Assembly (NCBI GenBank): GCA_903896545.1 | Contig: CAITYF010000202.1 | Coordinates: 1 to 64,000, forward strand | Length of the DNA stretch: 64,000 nt | Direction of reading: 5' to 3' | Source of the DNA: an uncultured Myxococcales bacterium | Lineage (GTDB): Bacteria > Myxococcota_A > UBA9042 | Shown: positions 34,541-43,350 of the stretch, piece by piece | How the letters are laid out: every line of letters begins with the position of its first letter | Position numbering within the stretch: position 1 is the stretch's first letter | The notes under the pieces: model-generated | Told to the model about the DNA's origin: nothing | Seen by the model: only the letters and a program-made list of their open reading frames with translations | Database searches by the model: none | Made by a program: the position numbers and the translations under genes

Positions 34541-34662
34541 TGGGCGAATCCGTCCGCAAGCGGCCGGACCGCGCTCTACCCTCCGCGGACCGGCTACGCC
34601 GTCGCTCCGGGCGGAGACCCGCTGCGCGCGCCTCCGCCGCAAGCGGTTGCGATCGCTTTCGC
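34541..34662 (-). repeat. dispersed intergenic repeat, copy C (about 120 bp)
   Basis: Read on the minus strand it starts GCGAAAGCGATCG and ends GGATTCGCCCA, with ACCGCTTGCGGCGGAGGC and CGGTCCGGCCGCTT in between, the same order as copy B at 7798-7918. It sits between convergent genes. Confidence 0.65.
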
Positions 34663-34716
34663 GGCGGTGCGCGCCATGTCTTGGTCATTTCCCAAATGGT
34701 CTTGAAACTGCGGAGC

Positions 34717-35403
34717 CTACGGCTCGAACCGGTAGCCAATTCCGCGCGCCGTCACGATGTAGCGCGGGTGCGACGGCTCGCGTTCGATGCGTGCCCGGAG
34801 ACCGGCGATCAACCCATCCAGCTCGGCATGCGTCGGCGCGGGCTCGCGGCCCCAGATCTCTTCCAGAATGTTGTCCCGCGTCAGCACGCGCGCGGGATTG
34901 CGCACAAAATACTGCACGAGCGCCACTTGCTTGTCCGTCAGTGAGTGGAGCTGCCCAGCCGGATCACGCAGCGTCTTGCGTTCCAGCACCATCACCGCCT
35001 GACCGATGTGCACTTCCGTCTCCGGCAGATGCTCCAGCGTGCCCGACGAGCGCCGCAGATGGGCCCGGACGCGCGCGATCAGCTCGTCCATGTCAAACGG
35101 CTTGGCCAGATAGTCATCCGCACCGCGATCCAGCGCGTGCACGCGGGTGTCCAGATCGTCGTTCGCCGTCAGCATGATGATCGGCGTTTCCAGACCCAGC
35201 TTGCGAATACGACCGGCGACTTCGATGCCGCTGATGCCGGACAAGCCGATATCCAGCAGCGCAAGATCGAACTTCAGCGTTTCCAGCGCGGTGAGCGCGG
35301 ACTCGCCGGTGGTGTGCCAGTGGACCTCAAAGCCCTCCTGGCCCAAGTTCACACGCAGCATCGTGCCAACGAGCGGATTGTCTTCAACGAGCAGCAGACG
35401 CAT
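34717..35403 (-). CDS. OmpR/PhoB-family response regulator (orphan)
   Basis: 228 residues from the ATG at 35403, chosen because the protein then begins MRLLLVEDNP at the receiver; longer frames lack homology. Receiver: Glu/Asp pair VEDN, acceptor Asp in LLDIGLSG, Thr in MLTAND and Lys in LAKPFD. The C-terminal winged helix has LTDKQVALVQYFVRNPARVLTRDNILEEIWG and ends GIGYRFEP, as in the family. No histidine kinase gene is adjacent, so its partner is elsewhere. The hybrid kinase at 846 is distant and has its own receiver. Confidence 0.92.
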   Translation of the reverse strand: MRLLLVEDNPLVGTMLRVNLGQEGFEVHWHTTGESALTALETLKFDLALLDIGLSGISGIEVAGRIRKLGLETPIIMLTANDDLDTRVHALDRGADDYLAKPFDMDELIARVRAHLRRSSGTLEHLPETEVHIGQAVMVLERKTLRDPAGQLHSLTDKQVALVQYFVRNPARVLTRDNILEEIWGREPAPTHAELDGLIAGLRARIEREPSHPRYIVTARGIGYRFEP

Positions 35404-35573
35404 GCGGTCTTCCGTTTGGCAGGCATGCGCCGTCGCCACAGCGCACTGATGAGAACTTTCCGCTTCATGGCAACCCCAGACCGCGGCTGCGGACTGGCGC
35501 GGGGGCGCAGGGGGCTTCGCGCACCCATGCTTCGTTAACCAGGGGGTAGCCAGACTGAGGCTGGGAGCGGGAA

Positions 35574-36293
35574 CTACTTGATCGCGGACGCGGCTTTGAG
35601 GAACGCCGGTTCCCACTTCGCGACGGTCTTGCCCGGACCCGTGAACTTCAAGTACCACGCTTTGCCCGGCGTCGTGACTTCCACGACGATGAGGCGCCAG
35701 CCCGGCTTGACGGGGCCAGGTGCGGCGCCCATGCCGGCCGACTTCAAGCCGCCCTCGATCTCGATGACCTTGGACGGGAAGGCGGTGCCCTTCAGATCGC
35801 GAATCTTGGCGACGTCCTTGCAAGGCTTGTTGCCGACGAGTTCGAACTGGCCGCACCAGCGTTCGACGTTCGCGTCCAGCGGGATGTTCGCGGCGAGCGA
35901 AGAAATCGTGATTTCGCCGTCGTCCGTGTCGCCGTCAACCTTCGGCGCACCAAAGACTTTCCACAGCATGGTGCGGGTCGGCTTGACTTGCCACTCGGTC
36001 GGCGCTTCGAACGCGATGCCTTCCGCGGTGGTCGGCGTGCCAGGAACCGGCGCGGGCGCGACGTTGCCGATCGGCGGGTGACCCGCAGGAACGGACGGGG
36101 CAGCTGCGGCTTCTGCGGCGGCGCCGTCCATCGGCGGGTGGCCAGAAGGCAGCTCGCCCGGCGCGGCGGCAGGCTTTTCGGCGGTCACGGTCGGAACCGC
36201 AACGGGGGCAGGCGTCGACTCTTTCTTGCAGCCAGCCGTCAAGGCGAGCGCAGTGATCGCCGTTAGGGCCGAAAAAATGCCAAACTTCTTCAT
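35574..36293 (-). CDS. lipoprotein of unknown function with Ala/Pro linker
   Basis: 240 residues from the ATG at 36293 (GGAGAG upstream). Lipobox LTAGC (Cys22), then a Pro/Ala/Val linker with a twice-repeated motif GHPPM/GHPPI. The C-terminal domain (about residues 90-240) begins GIAFEAPTEWQVKP and contains WCGQFE...KPCKDVAKI, a pattern of small periplasmic sensor-like domains that I cannot name. Probably monocistronic. Confidence 0.7.
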   Translation of the reverse strand: MKKFGIFSALTAITALALTAGCKKESTPAPVAVPTVTAEKPAAAPGELPSGHPPMDGAAAEAAAAPSVPAGHPPIGNVAPAPVPGTPTTAEGIAFEAPTEWQVKPTRTMLWKVFGAPKVDGDTDDGEITISSLAANIPLDANVERWCGQFELVGNKPCKDVAKIRDLKGTAFPSKVIEIEGGLKSAGMGAAPGPVKPGWRLIVVEVTTPGKAWYLKFTGPGKTVAKWEPAFLKAASAIK

Positions 36294-36499
36294 CGGTTCT
36301 CTCCAAATTAGGGCACAAACCAGCGTGTGCGCGCTGCCGGTATTCCGGCGCAATCGCTGGGTCATTTACGCTTCACGAGCGCGAACTGCAAGCCCATCTT
36401 GCGTATTCGCCACCGAATCTGCGGGATCGCGCAGCAAACTTGGCGGTCACGCCCGCTTGCGACTAAGCTTTGGCTTGGTCTGTGGGGGGCCTTCTGACG

Positions 36500-37693
36500 A
36501 TGCGACACGCAAATTCTGGGCTCGCCTTGGCCAGCGACGCGACGGCAGAGGACGTCGTCGGATTCCTGCGCCAGTTGCCGTTCCTGAAGTCACTACACGA
36601 CGCTGAAGTTCTGCTGCTCGCCCGCGCTGCCGAACAGTTGTCCTACGTCAGCCGCCAAGTGGTCTTGCAGGAAGGGCAGGCGTCCGACGCGATCTACCTC
36701 GTCTTCCGCGGAAGCGTGGAAGTGGTCAAGCATGCCCGCAGCGATCCCCGCTACGCGGACGATCTGGCGGACGGACTGGCGATTCATCAGATCGAGCGCG
36801 GATCGGTCTTTGGCGAAATGTCGTTCATCGACGGCGACCTGACGTCGGCGACGATCCGTGCAGCGGCGGACTGCGAGCTCCTGCGTCTGTCGCACGCGAC
36901 GCTCGCGCGACTCGCCGAAGAATCGGGCGTGCCGATCCTCGACCGCCTGAACGGAGCCGTCGCCCAAGCGGTGATCCGCCGTCTTCGCCTGATCTCCGAC
37001 CAGCACGTGCGCGCGCTGCAGCGTGAACTCAACGAGATTCGCCTGCGCCACGCGTTTGAGCGGTTCTTCATGGCGACGATGGTGCTCTTTGGCATCGCCA
37101 GCCTCGTGCAAAAGCTGATTCAGGAAGGAACCTCTCCGTGGCCGCACATGGCCTATTCCTGGGGATTCCTTCTGCTGTCCGTCGCGCCGATGGCGTGGTT
37201 CGCGCTGCGGCAGAAGCGGCCTTGGGCCGATTTTGGCATGACGCTTCTGGGGTGGCGCAAGGCGGTCGTCGAAGGTCTGGCGATTGCGTCCGTGCTCACG
37301 GCCCTTTCGCTCGTTGTGGCGCGCGTGTGGCTGCGCGAGCCGGGTGAGCCGCTTGTGACGTGGGGCTCGGTGAGTCACTACAACACGGCGCAGTTCGCTG
37401 TTTTCGTCCTCGGTTACCCGGTGCACTGCTTCTTGCAGGAGTTCATCGGTCGCGGCGTCATTCAGACTTCGCTCAGCCACCTGCTGCCGCGCGCGCGCAA
37501 GTCCTTGCCGTTGCTGCTGACATCGGCGCTTTTTGGCATCTACCACCTGTACGTTTCCGTTTCCTTTGCGATTCTGACGGTCGTCGTGAGCATTCTCTTT
37601 GGCTGGCTCTACAATCGGCACAAGACGCTCGTGGGCGTCACGGTGCTGCACGCTTCGATTGGGCTGGCGAGTGTGGCGTTGGGGTTCAACTAA
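36500..37693 (+). CDS. cyclic-nucleotide-binding domain fused to CPBP intramembrane protease-like domain
   Basis: 397 residues from the ATG at 36500 (a TTG at 36470 is possible). Residues about 15-150 form a cNMP-binding domain: LQEGQASDAIYLVFRGSVEV and GSVFGEMSFIDGDLTSATIRA, the phosphate-binding cassette with R near its end. A helical linker of about 50 residues follows. The C-terminal half has about eight membrane segments with CPBP (Abi) motifs: QEFIGRGV (EExxxR-like, first Glu replaced by Gln), FGIYHLY and a third His in LHASIG. CPBP proteins are Rce1-like glutamic proteases. The fusion suggests protease or scaffold control by a nucleotide; activity is uncertain given the Gln. Confidence 0.8.
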   Translation: MRHANSGLALASDATAEDVVGFLRQLPFLKSLHDAEVLLLARAAEQLSYVSRQVVLQEGQASDAIYLVFRGSVEVVKHARSDPRYADDLADGLAIHQIERGSVFGEMSFIDGDLTSATIRAAADCELLRLSHATLARLAEESGVPILDRLNGAVAQAVIRRLRLISDQHVRALQRELNEIRLRHAFERFFMATMVLFGIASLVQKLIQEGTSPWPHMAYSWGFLLLSVAPMAWFALRQKRPWADFGMTLLGWRKAVVEGLAIASVLTALSLVVARVWLREPGEPLVTWGSVSHYNTAQFAVFVLGYPVHCFLQEFIGRGVIQTSLSHLLPRARKSLPLLLTSALFGIYHLYVSVSFAILTVVVSILFGWLYNRHKTLVGVTVLHASIGLASVALGFN

Positions 37694-37747
37694 GCATGCT
37701 GAAGTGAGTCCGACCCCAAGGAGCGACGGGTAGACCGGTTTCCAAAA

Positions 37748-37808
37748 CAGGACGCTGATCGGCGAATCCACTTGCGTCGACGGGAAGTAGCTCATCGTCG
37801 TGCCAAAT
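37748..37808 (-). pseudogene. duplicated 61-bp fragment of the lipoprotein gene at 42000-43193
   Basis: 60 of 61 bases match 42177-42237. On the minus strand it encodes FGTTMSYFPSTQVDSPISVL, then diverges (FWKP...) without intact frames on either side. It lies in the 287-base gap 37694-37980, where I see no other gene. A remnant of a paralogue or a local copy/conversion tract. Confidence 0.6.
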
Positions 37809-37980
37809 GCCAAGTCCACGCATGTGGGCCAACGCGGTGTCGCGTCGTAGACAGTCGAGTCGACCGCGTCGTTTGCCGCTCTCCGGCCAAAGCTGTTCGA
37901 AATGACGGGAAAGCGGTTCGTTGGCCGCGGCATTTGACCACGCGGCCGCAAGTCCGCACAATCGGACCGACGCGCCGTCA

Positions 37981-39930
37981 ATGGAACACGACATGCCTCG
38001 ATACCTAGTCATCGTGCTCGCGCTGCTGATCACGCTGTTGGCCACGCCATCGCGCGCTCAATCCGCGTTCTCACTGGAGGCCGAGCTCCTCAAACCTGGC
38101 GTTCGTCTCGTGGCGGTCGAGTTCTATTCGACCCACTGTAAGCCCTGCATGGACGCCGTGCCGCGCTGGGAGGCGCTCCACCAAAAATACCGCGATAAGG
38201 GCTTGCGCCTGCTGGTCGTCGCGGTCATGGACGACCAAAAGTGCGTGAATCCCGGCTGGCATCCCGACCGCGTCATTTGCGATGACGAAGGCCAGCTCGC
38301 TCAAGCGATGCAGGTGGACGGGCTGCCGGCGGCGTTTCTGTGGAGTTGGACCGGACGGCAGTTGGTCGACCGCGGTGATGAGGCGAGCGTCAGCGCGGCG
38401 ATCGAGCGCGAGTTGGCGACGCTGCCGCGCGTGGGGCTGCTGGTGGAACCCGGCGGGCCGTCGGCGGCGCTGGTGCGTGCGGAGCTGACGCGGACCAACA
38501 AGCTGGAGGTCGTGGCATCGGCCGCGGAGAAGAAGCTGTTGGACGACGTCCGTCGCGAGAGCCAAAAGTCCGGCTACGCCGAGAACACGCAATGTCGGCT
38601 CGGCGAAGAACTCGCGGCGAATTCCGTACTGAAAGTAAGCGTCGAGGGGGCCCGCGACCCGCGGCTGTACCTGCACTTGATGTCCGCTGAGAAAGGCTGC
38701 GTGACGGCGGTGGGCGCCGCGCCGTGGCAAGCGAGTCGGCCGGAGCAGTCGGTGGCGGCGGCCGTGGCGGAGTTGCTTGAGCGTCTGCGGAGCGCGCCGC
38801 AGATGTCGGGAGCCGCGCCGCGCCCGGTGGTCAAGCGGCCGTTTGGTGGGAGCAAGCTCGAAGCGGCGAAGGCGGTGGAGACCGAGGACTTGGCGGAGAC
38901 TCTCGTCAAGTTTACGAGTTCGCCTCCGGCGTCAGTGCATTTGGGTGACCGGATGCTGTGCAAGACGACGCCGTGTCAGAAGTCCGTGCCGCTGGGCAAA
39001 CAGAACATAACGATGAGCGCGGAGGACTATGTGACGCGTTCGGAGCCGCTGAACGTGACGAAGTCCACCAAGGTAGTCGACTGGTCGCTGCAGGTGGATT
39101 TTGCGACGTTGAACGTGACGTGTGGCGGCGAAGTCTTGGACGTTCAGGTCGACGACAAGCCAATGGGGTGTCCGGTCAGGAGCCTTCGGGTCCGTCCGGG
39201 CAAGCATCGCGTGCGTCTCGTGTCTCGGTGCTTTTTAAACGTCGAAGAGTCCTTTGAGCTTGAGCGTTCGCAAGCCAAAGACCTGACACTCGCGCTGACC
39301 CCACGGCTTGGCGTCGTGACAGTGAAAGCGCGTAGTGAGACAGACGATGACCTTTCTGGCCCCGTGTTCTTGGACGGCGTGCGCCTTGGAGAGGTGCCGG
39401 GCAGCTACAAGGTGCCGGTCTGTGGTGAACGACTGGAGGTGTGGAGTGACGGTTACGACAAATGGACGACGCCACTGGACGTGGTTGAAGGTGAAAAAGC
39501 TACAGTTGTTGCGGTGTTGCAGGCCGATGCGGCGCGTCTAACGGCTCAGCTGCTGCGGAAACGGCAACCACCGCCGTCAGTGGTCGAGGATCTGCCTGAT
39601 GCTCCACCGCAGCCCACCGGTGCCAAATGGGGGCTTGGGCTGAGCATCACCGCGGCAGTTGGCGGCATTGGCCTGTTCGCACTGTCGGCCGCCGAAGCTT
39701 CCAACTACGATGCCCAGTTGAAATACGACGGCACCGTCGTTCGGGGTTCATTGACCAAGGAGGAGGCAGCGTCGTTTCGTCAACGGATCTATCTGGAGCA
39801 AGGGGTTGGGGCCGCGTTGCTCATTGCAGGGACGATCGGAACAGTGGTGAGCGTAGCGGTTTGGCATGGTGAAGCGAAGGTGTCCTTGGCTCCGACAGGC
39901 CAGGGGATGCTTCTCAGTGCGAGGTTCTAA
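37981..39930 (+). CDS. secreted thioredoxin-like protein with PEGA-type domains and C-terminal membrane segments
   Basis: 649 residues. Signal peptide VLALLITLLATPSRAQ, then a thioredoxin-fold domain with redox motif CKPC in YSTHCKPCMDAVP and a VDGLPAAFLWSW block in place of the cis-Pro loop. The middle is a helical region of unknown type. PEGA-like beta domains follow (VHLGDRMLCKTTPCQKSVPLGKQ; VFLDGVRLGEVPG), a form of carbohydrate- or surface-associated module. Two hydrophobic segments near the C-terminus (TAAVGGIGLFALSAA and GAALLIAGTIGTVVSVAV) probably anchor it. Combination suggests an envelope protein with disulfide chemistry. Alternative start: ATG 37993. Confidence 0.75.
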   Translation: MEHDMPRYLVIVLALLITLLATPSRAQSAFSLEAELLKPGVRLVAVEFYSTHCKPCMDAVPRWEALHQKYRDKGLRLLVVAVMDDQKCVNPGWHPDRVICDDEGQLAQAMQVDGLPAAFLWSWTGRQLVDRGDEASVSAAIERELATLPRVGLLVEPGGPSAALVRAELTRTNKLEVVASAAEKKLLDDVRRESQKSGYAENTQCRLGEELAANSVLKVSVEGARDPRLYLHLMSAEKGCVTAVGAAPWQASRPEQSVAAAVAELLERLRSAPQMSGAAPRPVVKRPFGGSKLEAAKAVETEDLAETLVKFTSSPPASVHLGDRMLCKTTPCQKSVPLGKQNITMSAEDYVTRSEPLNVTKSTKVVDWSLQVDFATLNVTCGGEVLDVQVDDKPMGCPVRSLRVRPGKHRVRLVSRCFLNVEESFELERSQAKDLTLALTPRLGVVTVKARSETDDDLSGPVFLDGVRLGEVPGSYKVPVCGERLEVWSDGYDKWTTPLDVVEGEKATVVAVLQADAARLTAQLLRKRQPPPSVVEDLPDAPPQPTGAKWGLGLSITAAVGGIGLFALSAAEASNYDAQLKYDGTVVRGSLTKEEAASFRQRIYLEQGVGAALLIAGTIGTVVSVAVWHGEAKVSLAPTGQGMLLSARF

Positions 39931-40067
39931 TTATGCCAACCTGTTTCGCACTTCAAAACCTTGCCTTGAGACCTCAAGCGGCTCCGATTGGGACTGCGCG
40001 CGCGCAACTTCGGGGCGGCCGCCACGGTTCGGGAACGAGTGCCATCGAATTTCAGTCGGAGAGTATC

Positions 40068-41861
40068 ATGCGTTGGCTCGCGCTACTGTTTTTCATGTTC
40101 TCGTCTGGCTGCGTCGTAGTGCCGCCCGATTCTGCATGGACGGCTACTTCAGATACGGCTTCAGTCTCTGATACCCTGCTTTCCGACGGCGTCAGCAACG
40201 GTCCGAGGAAGTACGATTTCCTTTGGGTCATCGACCATTCAAGCTCGATGTGCAAACAACAGCTCGCGTTGAGCGCGGGCTTTGCCGACTTCCTCGAAGC
40301 CCTCAAAAAAAATGGCGAGGCCGACGTGCAGATGGCCGTCGTGACGGTGCAGCAGATACCCGACACGTCTACTGCGAGCGGTAGCGTGACAGTGAAAAAG
40401 GTCGGTGAATTTAATCACAGGGCCGCGAGCGCCTTCCCGCCGAACTGCATCGAACACTACCGCGCGCCTTGCTTCGTAGACCCGCCAAACGACGCGACGA
40501 CGCCGAGCGAACAGTGCCGCGCTGGTTTCAACTTCCAGTTCACCGCGGGCAAGAACTACCAGATGCCGGCGACTTCGTTGCTGAACATGGATGGCGACGA
40601 TCCTGCGGTCGATTCCGCGGGCAAGCCGCAGCACGCGGGCCCCCCGTATGGCGACGTACTGAGGCACTACGCGCCATACCTTGCAGTCCCGGACGACTCG
40701 AAGGCCAACGAATGGCGTTGCGTGCAGCCGACTGCGCTGTCGCAAGTGACGAACGACAACGGCTCGATCAACTCCTACTGTCAGCGTCACTGTTCGTTCG
40801 ATACGGAGTGCCAAAAGCTTCTCGGCAATCAGTCGGCGATCTGCTACACGCCCGGCGGGACCGCGGGCGATCCGAAGACGTCGGGCTGCATGTTGCCGCC
40901 GAACACCAAGGACTGCCCCGATGTGCTCCCTTCTGTGGTCAAGAACGACCAGCTGGATCTGTTCCACTGCATCGCGACCGTGGGCGCCTCATCGAGTGTG
41001 CAATCGGGCTTCGAAGGCGGTCTTCGCTCGGCGTGGATCGCCCTTGACCCCGCGGGGGCCAATTGCCCCGGTGGCCCTTCCATCGACGACGGGAACGGAA
41101 AGTCGATCAAGAATCCAGACTGTCAGTTCGCTCAGCTCGTCCGCGACGACGCGTATTTGGTCATTGTGGTCGTGTCGGATGACGACGATTGCTCGGTGGA
41201 TCTGAAGATTTCCCTCGCATACGAATCGCCAGATGAGAAGATCGCAGTCAAGGCGATTCTGCCGACGGAAGACTGGAATTCCTGCCAGTCCAAGGGCGAC
41301 GCGGTGGGGGGAAATCGCCGAGTGAATGAAGGGAATTGCCTGTACACCAAGTCCAAACAGCCCATTCCGGCGGACTACAAATGCCCAGCCGATTGCGTCG
41401 TTGGCGCGGCGGACTACGACGCGTGCGTCGCAGCGGCGGAGCTGAACGTGCAGAAGAACCGCGCCGTGGATCCGCGCTTCGCGCCCGTTTCCGACTTTGT
41501 GAATCGCTTCAGGGGACTCAAGTCCGATCAGGCGAAGGTGATCTTTGCTGCGATTACCGGCGACTCCCCTGCGCAAGCGTTTCAGGGCGGGAAGCCGCAG
41601 TTTGACAAGGCGGGGAGTGCCAGCGCCGATGACGCACAGAAGGTGACCGATGCGTCGGCCTTCTACAAAGCTTTGCGCCACAACATTTCCGCCAGGCAGG
41701 CCCCCTACGTCTGCGCGGGCAGGAACGGCGAATCCGGCTACGGTTCGCGTTACATTGAGATGGCGAGCGGATTCGGCCAGAACGGCATGGTTGCCAACAT
41801 CTGCAACGATGACCTGTCGGCCACGCTCAACGACTTGGCGACGTTTCTGGCGACGCGATAG
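40068..41861 (+). CDS. vWA-domain lipoprotein
   Basis: 597 residues from the ATG at 40068 (GGAGAG upstream), where the signal peptide and lipobox FSSGC appear. After a Thr/Ser/Asp linker the frame shows FLWVIDHSSSMC, a MIDAS site of the form DxSxS, followed by helical and beta segments of a von Willebrand factor A-like fold. VVVSDDDDCSVD may hold the later metal-site Asp. Many cysteines suggest disulfides. Such secreted vWA proteins serve adhesion or metal-dependent protein contacts; partner unknown. It lies 137 bases downstream of the thioredoxin-PEGA gene. Confidence 0.82.
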   Translation: MRWLALLFFMFSSGCVVVPPDSAWTATSDTASVSDTLLSDGVSNGPRKYDFLWVIDHSSSMCKQQLALSAGFADFLEALKKNGEADVQMAVVTVQQIPDTSTASGSVTVKKVGEFNHRAASAFPPNCIEHYRAPCFVDPPNDATTPSEQCRAGFNFQFTAGKNYQMPATSLLNMDGDDPAVDSAGKPQHAGPPYGDVLRHYAPYLAVPDDSKANEWRCVQPTALSQVTNDNGSINSYCQRHCSFDTECQKLLGNQSAICYTPGGTAGDPKTSGCMLPPNTKDCPDVLPSVVKNDQLDLFHCIATVGASSSVQSGFEGGLRSAWIALDPAGANCPGGPSIDDGNGKSIKNPDCQFAQLVRDDAYLVIVVVSDDDDCSVDLKISLAYESPDEKIAVKAILPTEDWNSCQSKGDAVGGNRRVNEGNCLYTKSKQPIPADYKCPADCVVGAADYDACVAAAELNVQKNRAVDPRFAPVSDFVNRFRGLKSDQAKVIFAAITGDSPAQAFQGGKPQFDKAGSASADDAQKVTDASAFYKALRHNISARQAPYVCAGRNGESGYGSRYIEMASGFGQNGMVANICNDDLSATLNDLATFLATR

Positions 41862-41999
41862 TGACCCACGCCCTCGTCCTGCTCGGCGCTCAGGCGGTGA
41901 TTGGCGAACCCGGCTCCAGCCCCGACATCCTCGGCCACAACGGTTGTGCCCGCGTAGGCAGCCACGGCAACGGTAGCGCGCCCCTTCTCACCTCCGCCC

Positions 42000-43193
42000 C
42001 TACTTCACCTTCAACGAGTGGTAATTCAACTGCCCACTCGCCCGCACCGCGTCCGCTCCGCCCGTGAACGTCGCGTAGATGTGGTACGTCGTCTCCGGAC
42101 CGCCCGGCTCGTTCTTGGCCGCCTGATTCACCAGCGACGTCCAGAAGTGGTAGCCCTTGCCGTTTTCGTCCGGGTGCAGGACGCTGATCGGCGAATCCAC
42201 TTGCGTCGACGGGAAGTAGCCCATCGTCGTGCCAAATTCCGTCGTCACCGGCGGCGGCGTGGCGGTCTTGGCCTTCTCCGGGTCCGCCCAACGCAGTTCC
42301 AGCAGCATGTTCGCGTGCGTGTTCTTGTCGGCGTAGATGCCGCCATCGATGTCGTACGTGTCCAGCTTGAACTTCGTGCTGCTCGTGGTGAGCATGCCTT
42401 CTTGCGACGCGACTGTATGATCGCCGTCCATCGCTGTTCCGCCGGCCGAAATGATGCCCAGAATCGCGTCCTTCACGTTGCCAGGCAGCCCTGGCCACGT
42501 TCCCGACGCTTGCACGACGCCCAAGCCCGACACCGTCCACAGATCGCCGCTCGCCGGCTGGTCCAGGATCGTCACAGCACCCGTGTAGTGTGCCGCCGTC
42601 TTGGGGCCCATCGCGGTTTGCACAGTCTCGGTCGTACTCACCAGCGTCACGATGCCCGTCGCCGTTTCAAGCACCGGCACGGCGGTCTTCGGATCACCCA
42701 GCAGAATCGAGCCTGTTCCGGTAATCGACTGCGGCACACCTACCGGCAGGTTGGTCTCCAGTGCCAAGGGCGGCGTCATATTCAATGTCATGTCCGGCGT
42801 GCCAGGCGGCAGCCCCAAGGCGTTGTAATGCACCTCGCCGCCCGCCACGATGACGGTCGTCCCTTGCGGTTGGGCCCACACTTCCAGATAGCTCGCGCTC
42901 GGATCGTTCACCATCGTCGGCACCGTGCCGATCTGCAGCCGCGTATACGTTTTGCCGTCGATGACCTTGTCGCCAGCACTGCGCAACGTCACGACCTGCG
43001 CCGTGCCGTCGGTGTGCGTGATGGTGTACTGCCAGTGGTCGAGGTTCGTCGGCGGGTCGTAGGCAATGTCCTTGTTGATTTGCACGTCCGCTGTGCCGCC
43101 TCCTCCTCCGCTGCTCGTCGAAGCGGCGCATCCGATCAGCGTTGCGAGGGCGCCAAGTCCCGCCACGAGCCACCACGTGTTCCTGCGTTTCAT
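42000..43193 (-). CDS. lipoprotein of unknown function
   Basis: 397 residues with lipobox ATLIGC (Cys22), then a Ser/Gly spacer. The mature part has WQYTITHTDGTAQVVTLRSAG and repeated beta-rich segments, including VSTTETVQTAMGPKTAAHYTG. No family is recognised. A fragment near its C-terminus (FGTTMGYFPSTQVDSPISVL) is duplicated at 37748-37808. Convergent with the vWA gene, 138 bases apart. Confidence 0.72.
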   Translation of the reverse strand: MKRRNTWWLVAGLGALATLIGCAASTSSGGGGGTADVQINKDIAYDPPTNLDHWQYTITHTDGTAQVVTLRSAGDKVIDGKTYTRLQIGTVPTMVNDPSASYLEVWAQPQGTTVIVAGGEVHYNALGLPPGTPDMTLNMTPPLALETNLPVGVPQSITGTGSILLGDPKTAVPVLETATGIVTLVSTTETVQTAMGPKTAAHYTGAVTILDQPASGDLWTVSGLGVVQASGTWPGLPGNVKDAILGIISAGGTAMDGDHTVASQEGMLTTSSTKFKLDTYDIDGGIYADKNTHANMLLELRWADPEKAKTATPPPVTTEFGTTMGYFPSTQVDSPISVLHPDENGKGYHFWTSLVNQAAKNEPGGPETTYHIYATFTGGADAVRASGQLNYHSLKVK

Positions 43194-43350
43194 GTCTGTG
43201 CTCCCGAATTTTTCAGCGGCGCGTTCACTGCACCACTCCTGACGTAAATCCGCTCTGCAAACCTTCCGTCACAGGCGAGTCACGACCTTTGACGTTCGGC
43301 CCCGCGTTTGCCAAAGTCCGCCCGCCGAGCGCGCTGCTCCTGAGGACCCC

